Assembly: GCA_004431415.1 (NCBI GenBank)
Contig: QPMI01000109.1
Location: 83,606-147,605 of the forward strand
Source: Cyanophora paradoxa
Lineage: Eukaryota; Glaucocystophyceae; Cyanophorales; Cyanophoraceae
Length of the DNA: 64,000 bases
Direction: 5' to 3'
A program made the translations under genes and the position numbers. The notes beneath the pieces are model-generated. The model had not been told where the DNA came from and made no database searches. It saw only the letters and a list, made by a program, of their open reading frames with translations. Shown here one piece after another: positions 23,592 through 34,984 of this stretch; the first letter of the stretch is position 1; the number at the start of each line of letters is the position of its first letter.

Positions 23592-24025
23592 GCCGATGCG
23601 AAGCTTCGCGCTACCCGTCGGCTCGCGCGATATTGGCCCGCTGCAGCCGGGCTGAGCGACCTGAGCCGGGCTAGCGGGTACGCGTCGAGGACGCTTCGGT
23701 GGCGGGCCTCCGGGCCACCAAGCGACCACAGGCGGATGAGCGGAAATTCGCACGACTCCTTGGCGCAACGGTAGCGCGTCTGACTCCAGATCAGAAGGCT
23801 GGGGGTTCAAATCCCTCAGGGGTCACTTTTGCCCCGCCGAGCCCCCCCCGCAACGGGCCCCGCCCGCCCCGCAAGCTCGACGGGCCTGTTGGACTCACAG
23901 TTGGAGCGCGTTTGCCAGCGCTGCCTGCATCTCAGAGTCGGCGAGGGCTCTTCCTTCTGGCTCTGCTGCGGCTGTGGAAGCCTATCGTAACCGAGCTTGC
24001 ACCAACGTAACCAAGCTTGCACCAC
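23592..24025. repeat. Right arm of the inverted duplication carrying a tRNA-Trp gene
   Basis: Inverted partner of 15505-15935, in the opposite orientation about 7.7 kb away. The two arms enclose the large unknown gene and the RWP-RK gene. Confidence 0.85.
23754..23825 (+). tRNA. tRNA-Trp(CCA)
   Basis: Same 72-nt sequence as the minus-strand copy at 15701-15772. The acceptor GACTCCT pairs with AGGGGTC, the anticodon loop is CTCCAGA, and the T loop is TTCAAAT. Confidence 0.95.
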
Positions 24026-24096
24026 GCGCACGGACGTCGACCATTCCGCCCCGCGGCCGGCAGCTTAGCAACGGTCAGCCAGCGGCCGCTATAGCT

Positions 24097-26617
24097 ATGG
24101 GTCACCGCAGCTCGAAGCACCATGCATATGGGCACCGATGGGGCCACCGCCGCGGCGAGAGCGGCGCCGCCGGCGACACCGAGGCGCCTCCTGTGCAGCT
24201 GCTGCCGATCGAGCCCGAGGAGGACGAAGACGACGGTGCGGGCGCACGGCGCCGCGCGTCGCGCAGGCGCGCCCTAATCGTCGAACGCCTCGACCGGGCA
24301 GCTGCGGCGGCGGCGGCGGCGGCGGAGGCGGGGCGCGGGTGGGAGGGGACGCTGGAGCTGCTGCCGGACGCGATCCTCGCCCGCATCCTCCTCCTCGCCG
24401 CCACCGGCCCCCGCGCCCCCTCCGCGAACTGCAGCGGCCCGCTCGAGGCGGCGTGGGCGGCGGCGGCGGCCCCGCGGTGCTCCCCGAGCGGGTGGAGCTG
24501 CTGCGGGCGGTGTGCCGGCGCTTCCGCGGGGCGCTGGACGCCGCGGGGACGCGGCGCTGCTGGAGCGCCTCGAGCTCGACCTCACCCTCGTCTGGGAGCT
24601 CGGCGCCGTCAGCGCCCCGAGGAGGACCCCGCCCGCTTCGAAGGCCAGCTCGTCCGCCAGTTCTTCCCCGAGCCGGCCTCGCGGGGCGCCCCGCCGAGCC
24701 CCGCCCTCTCCTGGCTCGCCCGCCTCCGCCCGGGCAGCTCGGGCGGCGCGGGCGCTGCGGGGCGGCTGGACCGGCTGCGGGCCTCGACGGAGCGGGAGCT
24801 GGGGCGGCTGGGGGCGGCGCGGGCCTGGCGGGCCTGCGGGGCGCCCTGCAGGAGCTCGACCTCTTCTTCGAGGCCTTCTACGCCACCGACGCGCGCCCCG
24901 CCCCGCCCCGCCCCCGCACCCGTGGCCTCACCCCGCGCTCCGCCCCGCCGGCCCCGCAGCTGCCGCTGCCGGCGGTGGCGAGCTCGTGGAGCGCCTGCCG
25001 GCCCTCCGCTCCGTCCGCCTCGCCACCGGCCTCCCCGACACGTCCGCCCCGCCCCGGCCCCGGAGCCGCCCGGGGCCGCTGAGGGGGCGGGGCGGGGCCA
25101 GGAACGCGGGGATCTTCCTGGTGCGGGAGGAGGCGGAGTACGGGGGGGCCCCAACCACGAGCTCGCCGCCCTCCTCGCCCCCCTCCCCCGCCTCCCCGCC
25201 TCCAGGTCCCGCGCCCCGCCCCCGTCCCCGCCCGCCCCGGCCCCGCCGCTCGAAGCGAAGCGGGCGCCGGGGCAGGCCCTGGACCTCGGCCCGGAGTTCC
25301 CGGCGCCCGTCCGCCTCCTCCGCGCCCTCGCCGCCCGCCCCGGCGGCCAGGCCCCGCTGCGCGCCCTCGCCGCCGCCGCGCCCCTCCAGCGCCCCGAGGA
25401 GCTGGCGCCGTGCCTCGCCGCCGCCGCCGCCATCGACGGCCTCGAGCGCCTCCGCCTCGACCCGCACCGCCCCGAGGCCCTGTACCCCCCTGACACCCTC
25501 CCCGCCTCCGCCTCCGCCGAGTGCCTCCGGCCCCTCTCCTCCCTCTCCGCCCTCCAGTGTGCGCACGTACCCCCCAAGGCCCGCGCCCCTCCACCCCCGC
25601 CCCGCCCACGCTCCCGCCGCGCGCAGCGCTGGGCCTGGGGGTGCCCCTCGACTCGCTCGAGTTCCTCGTACCCCTGACCCGCCTCGAGCACCTCCGCCTC
25701 GCCCTCCGCTCCAGCGCCGACTGCTCCCCCCTCGCCGGCCTCCCCTGCCTCCGTACCCTCTCCCTCTACATCCCCCTCCCCTCTGACGAGGCCTCTGGCG
25801 TGCGTTACCCCCGGGACCTCCCCTGCATCCCCTTTCGAGGCGGGGGTGCGCAGGGGAGGGTGCTTGGGGGCGCGCAGGGGCGGCCTGCGCCGGGTAGCGA
25901 CGCCTCCACGCGCTTCTCCGCGACGCTCGCCCGCCTCGGCTCGCTCGAGGTGCCCCCGCCCCCGCCGCCTCGCCCCTCGCAGCTCCCGACCCGCCCGCCT
26001 GCCGCGCCGCGCCGCGCAGGCGGTGGAGCTGAGCGTGCCGGAGAGCCACCTGAGCGCGCTCGCCGGGCTGCCGGCCTCGCCCGTCCTCTGGCCCCGCCTC
26101 CGCCTCGCCTGCCTCCACTCCAAGACGGGCGACCCCGCGCGCCCCTCCCGCCTCCCCGCGCCCCTCCTCCCGGTGCCCCGGGCTTCCCCCCCCCCCCCCC
26201 CCCCCCCCCGCTCCGCCGTCTCCGGCGGCCTGACGCTTCGTTCGCAGCGCGTCGCGGAGCTCGCACCGGGGCTGCGCGAGCTCGTGCTGAAGAGCGTGCC
26301 CCCACTGCCGCCGCCCGCCGGCCTCCGTCTCCGCCGCCTCGCCGCCACCGACGAGGCCCTCGGGTGCCGCCCCCCCCCCCCCCCCCCTCTTCTGAGGGAG
26401 GAAGAAAACGGCCCCCGCCGGAGCCGATCCCGAGCCCGAAACGGCGGCGGGGCGGCGCAGGTACGTGGGGTTCGAGCACCGGTACGAGGACCTGCGGGAC
26501 GCGCGGAAGGTGCTGCGCGCCGCCTTCGGGGTGAAGGCGGAGCCCTTCGATCCCACCCGCACCGACCTCTGCCGCTGGCGCCTCGGGCCCCTCTTCACCG
26601 GGAGGGACGCCCGCTGA
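24097..26617 (+). CDS. F-box/leucine-rich-like protein
   Basis: The start ATG at 24097 gives MGHRSSKHHAYGHRWGHRR, then an acidic stretch. Next is an F-box-like helix pair: LELLPDAILARILLLAA, then ERVELLRAVCRRFRGAL (around 24355-24540). Later exons carry leucine-spaced segments: LQELDLFFEAFYATDA, ELVERLPALRSVRLATGLPD, AIDGLERLRLDPHRPEALYP, SLEFLVPLTRLEHLRLALRS, LAGLPCLRTLSLYIPLP and LAPGLRELVLKSVPPLP. The last exon is YVGFEHRYEDLRDARKVLR, ending LFTGRDAR. F-box proteins recruit targets to SCF ubiquitin ligases through the LRR part; that role is inferred. Two introns contain poly-C tracts (26186-26209 and 26370-26387). Exon phases in 24540-25150 are approximate. Confidence 0.6.
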
Positions 26618-26839
26618 GGCTTGGAGGATCGGCCACTGAGTAGATTGGAATGTAACGAAACCAGAAGATAGCAGCAGGAATGAAATCGTGAGAGCTGGTA
26701 TGTATTGCGGTTTACACATATGTACATTCATGCTGTCGATCGCGCTGGGATCGGTCTTTCCAGTGAGCCCCTTACGCTAGACGGGCCTCCTTCAGGCGTG
26801 GACCCCAGCCCTGCCGGGGCGGGGCGGGGCGCCTTGGGC

Positions 26840-29800
26840 TCAGAAGCGGAGCGCCGCGAGGGCGTTCTTCAGGTCCTCCTCCACCGCCGCCTGCCGCCGG
26901 CGCCCCGTTAGAAAGGAGCGCGCGCTGAAGAGGGCGGGGGCCGGCGCCTTGGTGGCGGGGTCGACGGGGGCGCTCTGGAGGGCCCCCGACGCGCCCTCGA
27001 GGAGCGAGGAGACGGGGGCGCCCTTCCAGGGCGTGCCCCCGGCGCCCGCCCCGCCCTTGCCCCGCCGCTTCCCGCTCGCCGCCGGCTTCTCGCGGCGGGG
27101 GACGGGGGCGGGGCTGGCGAAGCCGTGGGCTTCGGCGGCGGCGGGGTCACGGCGCTCCGGGGGGCGGCGGGCGTGGGCGCGGGCGGCTTCGTCGTCGACG
27201 GCCTCGGCCTCCTTGGAGAAGAGCAGGTCGTGCTCCGACGTCCCGAAGATCCCCAGCGTGGCGAGGAAGGCGAGGTGCGCCTCGAGCTCGGGGCCCGGCG
27301 CGCGCTGGCCGCCGTGCGTGGCGGCGAGCTGCAGCTGCGTCGGGCTCGTCGACGTGTCCTCCAGCTCGAACAGGTTCCTGAGGTTCGCGAACGAGAAGTA
27401 GCGGAACTGGTTCTCCTTCTCCAGCGCCGTCCGGTTCAGCCCCTCCTTGAAGACCTGCCCGCCCGCCGCCCCGCCGCCCCGTCAGCCGCCGCCTCCGCGC
27501 CAGCAGCGGGCGGGGCGGGGCGGGGCGGGCCTGGCGGCGGTAGATCTTCTCCTCGATGGTGTTGCAGGTGAGGAGCCTGCGCCCCGGAGCCGTCAGCGGG
27601 CGAGCACCCCAAAGCAGGCCGGGGAGAGGCGGGCCGGTAGACGACGACGTCGCGGGTCTGGCCGATGCGGTAGGCCCGGTCCACCGCCTGGTTGTCGCAG
27701 CTCGGGTTCCAGCTCGGGTCGACTGCCGCCCCCGCCCCTCGGCGCCCCGGCGGGGGTGGGGGGGCGAGGCGAGGGGGCGGACAGATGATGACGCGGTCGG
27801 CGCCGGTGAGGGTGAAGCCGAGGCCGCCGACCTGCGTGCTCAGCAGGAACGCCGTGATCGACTTGCGCCCGTTGAACCTGCCCCGACCCCGCCTCGGCCC
27901 CGCGCCGGCCAGGGCGGGCGGGGCGGGCGGGCGGGGCACTTGTCGATGAGGCGCTGGCGCTCGGCCGGCTCCTTCACCGAGCCGTCCACCCGCAGCAGCC
28001 GCACCCCCTGGCCCGCCCCCTCAGCGCCCCCGCGAGAGGCGCGGCGCGGGGCGGGGCGGGCGGACGGCGTCGGCGAGGGCGCGGTGGAGGATGTCGAGCA
28101 TGCGCACGTAGCGCGCGAAGACCAGCACCTGCCCCCCGCCCGCCCCGTCAGGGGCGCCTGCTGGCGCGGGGCGGGGCGGGGCGGGGCGGGCCTTGTGGCC
28201 CTCGTCGGCGAGGCGGCGGACGAGCTGCACCGTGAACCGCAGCTTGGCCGACTGCTCCAGGATCACCTGCGCGCGCGCGTCGGCCCCCGTGAGGGGGAAC
28301 GGGGCGAGGAGGGGCCGGCGGGGCGGGCCTCGGCGTCGGCGCTGGTGTCGATCTCGAGGGCCTCCACGAGGTCCGCCGGCGCCTCGCCCCCCTCCTCGTC
28401 CTCGTCCAGGTACCCCTCCGCCGCGTCCGCCCCCTCCTCGGCGGCCGCCTCCGCGCGGCGGCAGGCCTCGTGCAGGGCGGCCTGGCGGCGGCGGCGGGCG
28501 GCGGCGGTCTCCGGGGCGCGCAGGAGCAGGCGCGGGTGGTCGCAGATCTTCTTCATCACCGTCAGCTGCCCCCCGCCGCCCGGCCCGACGGTGAGCTCGA
28601 ACGGAGGAGGCGGGGCGGGCCCTGCGGGACCTTGGGGAGGGCGGAGCGGGTGTCCCCCTCGCCGAGGCGGAGAAGCAGCTGCTCCACCTCCGGCAGCGAG
28701 AGGAACGAGCGGTAGATGCGCTCCTGGTCGGGGGAGAGGGGCAGCCAGATGATCAGGTCGTTCTTCTTCGGGAGCGACGAGCTGCGGCCCCGGCTCGAGG
28801 CGGAGCGAGGGCGGCGAAGATAGGCGGCGCACGGGGCGTTGACGTTCGTCGACGTCGGCGCGCCGGCCTCGGCGGGGGCCCCCTCGCCGTCCGGCCCGCG
28901 GAGGATCTTGACCTGCGTGTGCGGGCGGGCGGGTCAGCGGTGCGGGAGGAGGGCGCGGGGACGGGGCGCGGGCCTTCTCGCGGCGGAGGAAGTGGGGCCG
29001 GATGCGCTCGCGCAGCATGATCGAGCGCTCGTTCCCCAGCGCCTTCTCCCAGCTGCCAAGCCGGCGCCGTGAGGCGCGGCGCGGCGGGGGCGCCCCGCGG
29101 GGCGGCCCCGGCGCACTTGGAGGAGTCGGAGACGCAGGCCCTCTCGATGGGGTTGTTGAACTCGGCGGCGAAGGAGCGGCCGCCGCCGAGCAGCTCCGGC
29201 TGCACCACGCTGAACAGCGCCCTGCGCACGCCCGGTGCGCGTTAGCCGGGGCGGAGGGGCGGTGCGCACGGGGGCGGACCAGAGCTCGCGGAGGTTGTTC
29301 TGGATGGGGGTGCCGGTGAGGAGGACGCGGTGGCGGGCGCGGACGGCCCTGACGCCCTGCGAGCGCGCCGTCGCCGGGTTCTTCAGCAGGTGCGCCTCGT
29401 CGCACGCCACCACGTCCCACTGCCGCCGCGGGCTCAGCGGCGGGGGGAGGCCAGGCGGGGCGGGGCCCGGGGCGGGGGGCGCCTTGATCTTGTGGAGGAG
29501 GGAGGGGTCGCGGGCCTCGGCGAGCTCGTCCTCGTCGGCGTACTCCTCCGAGTCGTTCGTCCAGCGCCCGCCCTTGCCGGCCACGGGCGGCATCGCGAAG
29601 ACGTCGGGGCGCGAGGCGAGCGTCTCGAAGGTCGTGAGGGCGATGCAGGGCTTGCCCGCCCCCGCCGCCACGAGGAGCTCCCGCACGGCCTTCTGGCGCC
29701 CGGGGATGCTGCCCCCGTGGATCTGGAAGACGCGGGCGAGGCGGCACCACTTGCCCGCCTTCTGGCGCCAGTGCTCGAGGAGGGACTTGGGGCAGACGAG

Positions 29801-32204
29801 GAGGACGCAGCGGGCGAGCTGGCGGAAGAAGAGGCCGTGGAGGAAGGAGAGGAGGGTCACCGTCTTGCCCAGGCCCATGTCGTCCCCGAGGAGGGCCCCC
29901 TTGCGCTCCTTGTGCAGCCTGCCGCGCCCCGCGCTCAGCCGGGCTGCGGCAGACCTCGTGCCGGGGCCGGGGCCGGACCCGAAGAGCCAGGCGACGCCCT
30001 CGCGCTGGTAGGGGAAGAGGCGCTCGTGGATCTTGCGCGGGAGGCTGTAGTCCGCCTCCCCCTCCAGCCCCCAGTCCCCGTCCTCGTCCTCCACCCACGT
30101 CCTGCCCCCGCCCCCGCTCGCAGGCGGGAGGGCGAGGCAGGCGGGGGGCGCACTGGTCGATCTTCTCGGTGGCGAAGCCGCCGCCGCCGAACATGACCTC
30201 CTCCGCCTTCGCCGCCTCCTGTCCCTTCTTCTTCCGCGCCTTCTCGCGGCCGCGGCTGGCGTCGGAGTCGGCGCCCGACGACTCGTACTCCTCCTCCTCG
30301 TCCGCCTCGTCCGCCACGAAGCCGCCGTCGCCTGCCGCGGCGTCAGGCCGGCGGGGGGCGAAGGGACCGGCGAGGGGCGGCGGCGCACCCGAGCCGGCGT
30401 CGCTGCCGCTCTCAGCGACATAATCCTCGTCCTCGTCCTCGGCGCTGGCGCCGCGGCGCACGCGGGCGGCGGCGGCCTCCACCGCGCGTTCCTCGTCGCT
30501 GTCCTCCGCGTCGCACTGCCGTGCAGCGATCGACGAGAGCGCGGGCGGGAAAGATGGGAGCCGGGGCCGGCGGGGCGGGCGCACGTTGGCGGCAATCTGG
30601 TCCGCGAGGCACGGGGCGGGGCGGCTGCGGGGGGCGGGTTCGGGGGCACGCCGGACGCCGCCGGCGCGCTGCTGGGCGCGGTGCTGCGCGATGGCCTCCA
30701 GGCCGCCGCGCGGCGCCGGCCCCCGCCGCTCCTGCCTCACCGGGCCCGCCTCCTCCTCCTCCTCGGCGCTCTCGCTCGCGTACGCGGCCGCCGGCGCGGG
30801 CGCGGGGCGGCCGCCCTCCGCCTCCGCCTCGGGCTCGGACTCGTCGTCCTGGTCGGAGGCGGCGCCGGGGTCGACCGCCGGCTCCCGCATCTCCCGCGCC
30901 GCCCGCGCCTCCCGCTCCGCCAGCGCCGCCGCCCGCCGGTCGTGCACCTGCCCGCCCCCGCCGCCCCCGTCGGCCCCGCCCCGCGCCGTGCCGCGCCGGA
31001 AAGAGGACGGCCGCACCATCTCGAAGTCGCCGAGGCAGACGGGGCCTGGAAAAGGAAGGGCGTGAGCGGGCTCGCGGGGAGAAGGAAGGGCGTCGCTCAC
31101 AGGACCACTCCTCGCAGTCGGGGACGGCCTCCAAGTCGATGCACTCGAGGTGGTACGAGCGCGGGCAGCTGTCGCACATCAGGATCTCCCCTGCGCGCGC
31201 GTCGGAACCGGGTCCAGCGCGAAGGAGACAAAGAGGGAGAGCCGCGGCAGCGCGCACCGCCCCGGTCGCACACGGAGCACTCCTCGTCGTTCTGCATCTG
31301 CTTCTCCGGCGAGGATTCGGAATCGTCGTCGTCTGAATCGACGACGATGACGCCCTGAACAGCCCCCGGCCCCGAGGCCGGCTCCCTCTTCACGGCAGCG
31401 GGCTTTACGGGGTTGGGCGCCGGCGAGGCGCGGGCCGCCATAGCGGGCCGGCCGCCCCCGATCGGCTCACCATCGCTCTCTTCATCGAGCTGGATGGACA
31501 GTCAGCGCGAGAGATCGCACGTGCGCAGTAGGCGCGCACGGTGGCTGCGAGCTGGTCGGCAAGGCTACGAGGGGCGGAGTCGGACGCAGCCGTTGCGGCC
31601 GGCACGGCGTCGCCGGCCGTGTTGAGCTCCGGAGGAGTGCCATACTCTTCCTCGTCGCTGGCGGCCAGGCCAAGCTGCACGAGGTGGTCAGGATGGCGGA
31701 AATGACCGTTCGCGCGGGTCGTTGCCTCGGCAGCAAAGTCGTCCGCGAGGGATTTCCATGCCGAAGCGGGCTCTTCGATATCTTCCGGGCCTACGAGAGG
31801 CACGGGACGTGCAGGTGTCTGCGTGGGTGCTGCCGGTTGGCTGACCGCGGGGAGCGCCGCCTGATCGAAAGTAAGGCGGGAGGACGAGGCAGAGAAGAGA
31901 ACTTGCACACAGCCAAGCTCGCGAAGCTGAAGACGGTGGGCGTGTCATCGGCCGCTGAAGAAGCGATCTGGGGCGCAGGAAGCTGCGGAGTGGGTGCGTC
32001 GTCTTCGTCGTCGCTAACGACCACACGGCGGGCCCTGACGCGCGCATCGGACTTCGAGGTTCACTTAAGGCGCTGTGCGCGACTCGGCGGCTCTGCAGGC
32101 GCGCCGGGGAAGTCGCACCTGCGGTTCTTGCGCACGCCGACCTCCTCCTCGTCGCTGTCGTCGACGCGGTTGAGCCCGACCGCTAAGTTTTCCTTACCAG
32201 CCAT
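26840..32204 (-). CDS. PHD-finger SNF2 ATPase, ERCC6L/PICH-like
   Basis: Many minus-strand exons rebuild a full SNF2 motor. It begins [19 protein letters not shown], then [20 protein letters not shown] (Walker A, around 29890), [28 protein letters not shown] (Walker B, around 29400), [34 protein letters not shown] and [14 protein letters not shown]. The C-lobe has [40 protein letters not shown] and [12 protein letters not shown]. The FNNPI and WEKALG blocks between the lobes fit the ERCC6L/PICH (plant CHR24) subfamily, DNA translocases acting on anaphase bridges. The N-terminal third is acidic, with a PHD finger: CSVCDRGG, then [19 protein letters not shown], then EEWSC. PHD fingers usually read histone tails. 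The start ATG at 32204 ([14 protein letters not shown]) connects by three GT-AG introns to the PHD exon. The C-terminus is [13 protein letters not shown]. Confidence 0.85.
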
Positions 32205-32544
32205 CTGCTGGTCTAGATTCGCTTCCCGGCGGACCAGGCCGTTCACTTAAGTTTGGCTGTACCCGGGAAGCCAGCTTTGACCTTCGCGGTCCTCCTTCGC
32301 GCACCGCGCACGATTCGGTGTGCGGAGACGACCTCCTACAGCTCGAAAAACCCGCGGCACAGCGCCGGGTGCGAGGATGCGCCGGGAGAAAGCGCGGCGC
32401 GCCGCGTACGCGTCGCTGACATCCTTCGCATCGCTCAGCGTCGCCTGGTTTGCGGGTTGCTTTGGGTGCAAGGGAGCGCGAGGTGCGCCTCAAGCCGCAA
32501 GCCCTAACAGTGCTCCTCTTGATCGTCCGCCATTCGCAGCAACC
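32205..32544. other. Bidirectional promoter region
   Basis: The 340 bp between the divergent starts of the SNF2 gene and the F-box gene. No clear TATA box or repeat is seen. Confidence 0.4.
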
Positions 32545-34449
32545 ATGGAGCCAGATCGAGAGGCGCCGGCGAAGCGTGCCAGGACGGACGGGTCCGATGT
32601 CGCCGAGAGCCCGATCGACACGCTTCCGAACGCGCTGTTGGAGCGCATCTTCGCGGAGCACTTCAGCGCGGCGGAGGCGTGGCTGACGGCGCGGGGGGCG
32701 TGCCGCAAGTTGCGGCAGCTTGTGGAGGCGATCGAATGGCGCGAGCTGAAGGCGCGGGGGACGCGGGCGGCAGCGTTCGAGACGCTCTCGGCGGTCGTTC
32801 GTGGCGGGCGGCTGCGGCTGAGCGGCGGAGGGTCTGCATCGGTGGAGCTGGAGATCGAATATCGGGATTTAGTTGATTTCGACGACGCCAGCGGCAGCGC
32901 CAGCAGTGCACAGGATCCGGATCTGGAGAGAGGGCTGCATGCGCAGCTGCTATCCGAGGTCGAGATCAACGCACTAGGACGGGCGGCGTGCGAAGCGCTT
33001 CGGGCGTGCACGCAGGCGGCTGGAGCGCTGCACCACGTCGGCGTGAACTACCGCATGTCCGCCTTGGACAGCATCCTGTTGCGCTTTGAACGCCAGCGCC
33101 GGAAGGCGATCGGCCGCGAGATCATTTCTTCTCAGATTATCGGCACTCTGTTTGCGCTGCGGCCCCCACTCTCGGCATCAAGCAGCCTGCTCAGCCTCAG
33201 CATCCGGCAAGAGCCAGCCCATCCCGAGGATGATGATCATCATGAAGAGGAGGAGCGGCGGGACGTCGGATCCGATTCAGGGCTGAAAGCCCTCCCGAAC
33301 AAGTTCGACGTCAGTGCGGAAGCCTTCTTGTATGCGCTGGCCCCCTTTTCTGGTCTTCGGTCGCTCGTCCTCCCGAGCTGGGTGTGCTTCGACCGCGAGC
33401 AGCTCGGAGCGGTTGCGGGCTCGTGCCCCGACCTGCGGCGCCTCCACGTCCGTCTCCAGTACGACAGCGCTCTTCTCGGCTTGGCGCCGCTGTCGAAGGT
33501 GCCCTCGAGCTCGCCCTAAACATAGCTACATCTACACCGCACGACTCGACCACGTGCACGCTTCCGAGGCTCGCATTCATTTTCGTCGCAGCTCGAGGAG
33601 CTTCGCTGGTGGGAGAGCCAGCTCGTTCTTGGGGGTTCCTTCGTCGAATTCGCCACCACACCTGCAGGCCGGCATCTGCGAGACGTGGGGCATGCACACA
33701 TGTTCGAGTGCGTACTTTCATTATAGCTATAGCTAGCTATTCTCACCGATGTCGTTAAAGAGTTACCTGTATAGCTAACTCTTGCGATCGATCAGCGACT
33801 TCCTTTGCAAAGTATCACAGCCGATCGAGCTGCCGGCGTTGCTGGGGCTGGCGGCCATGGAGAGCCTGGAGCGCATGGTGTTCGGCGCGGGTCTCAACGC
33901 CCAATTCTTGCGCCTGCATCCGCCGCAAGAGACGCGAGAGGCCGTGGCGGCCATCGGCGCCTGCAGGAAGCTGGTGGAGCTCTCGTTTGCCTGCTGTCCA
34001 GGCTACGATGGCGCCGGGGCTGGGATCGTGCACGGCCTCGCGGACGCCATCGAGCGCTCGAAGAGCCTTCGCCACCTTGACCTCTGGATCCGTGCGCCCC
34101 GAGAATGGTTACGGAGAACTAAACATAGAGTGTGCCAATTCGCTTGTTGCTGTTTTGAGCCGCTCCCGCAGTCCTGCTGGAGGACGAAGCCTCAGCGGCT
34201 GAGGGCTGGGCCCCTTCTGAGGAGGCTCTGCTGCGACTCGTGGCTGCCGCCGCCCCCGTCCTCCGTTCGGCGACCGTCATCTATTGGCAGAACAGCCCTG
34301 AGCAGCAGACGCGCCTGTGGAGCTGCCTGCGGGCAGCGGGGCCCCTCGGGGAAGAGCTCGCGGGGCCAGCCGACCACGGCCTTAAAGTGGAGTGGCGCCG
34401 CGCGGAGAGCACCGTCCTTGCCGCCGCCTCACAGGTGCAGCTGCAATGA
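32545..34449 (+). CDS. F-box protein
   Basis: The start ATG at 32545 opens a long first exon (to about 33500). The F-box reads IDTLPNALLERIFAEHFSAA followed by LTARGACRKLRQLVEAIEWR (residues about 22-65). The middle has leucine-rich spacing: FLYALAPFSGLRSLVLPSWV, then LGAVAGSCPDLRRLHVRLQY. A second exon (around 33590-33710) starts QLEELRWWESQLVLGGSF. A third (around 33820-34110) holds ALLGLAAMESLERMVFGAG and LADAIERSKSLRHLDLWIRA. The last exon ends AASQVQLQ at the TGA at 34447. Likely an SCF ubiquitin-ligase substrate adaptor with LRR-type repeats; targets unknown. Codons are less extremely GC-biased than the neighbours. Confidence 0.75.
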
Positions 34450-34984
34450 GGGCCGCGGCGCGGGGTCGTACGTATACGTATACGTTGGTGCGCCATGTAT
34501 CATAGTATCAAGGGTACCTCGAGCGCGGGCCCTGTAAATGTACTTGTTCGAATTCGTACAATTTAAATATCCGATGATCGATATCCGGCCGCGATGCGCG
34601 GCGGCCGGCACGTACGCATAGGCGTGCCTTGGTTCCAAGGATTCTTTTTCCCCGTCGACGTCCCCGGCCCGCGCCCCGATGCAGGATGCATATGCAACCG
34701 CATGCGCAAGCCGGTTGTAAAACTGTATTTTCATCTCTCACATCTGCGTCCCAGAATGCACAACTGCGAGGCACCAAAACCCGTAATTTCTACCTGCCAA
34801 TATCGATCGAAAGACTGACTGAACTGTAAGGAATGGAGAATCGAACGGACTGCACTACGCAACAAGAAGCCGCCCCACGAACGGAGCCTACACACTGAAG
34901 GGGCCGAGCGAACTAAGGGAGAAGAGGGAGGAGGCGGGGTCGGGAGGGGGGGCCGCGGGAAGCGGCGCGGGGCCGCGCGCGGGC
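34450..34984. other. Palindrome-rich intergenic region
   Basis: Contains TACGTATACGTATACG, ATTTAAAT and ATCGAT palindromes. No gene supported. It lies between convergent 3' ends. Confidence 0.45.

Larger units (their letters stand above)
22783..24096. other. Intergenic region containing the second tRNA-Trp
   Basis: Holds the right arm of the inverted duplication and a tRNA. A 177-codon plus-strand reading frame at 23025-23558 has no recognisable content and was not accepted. Confidence 0.4.
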
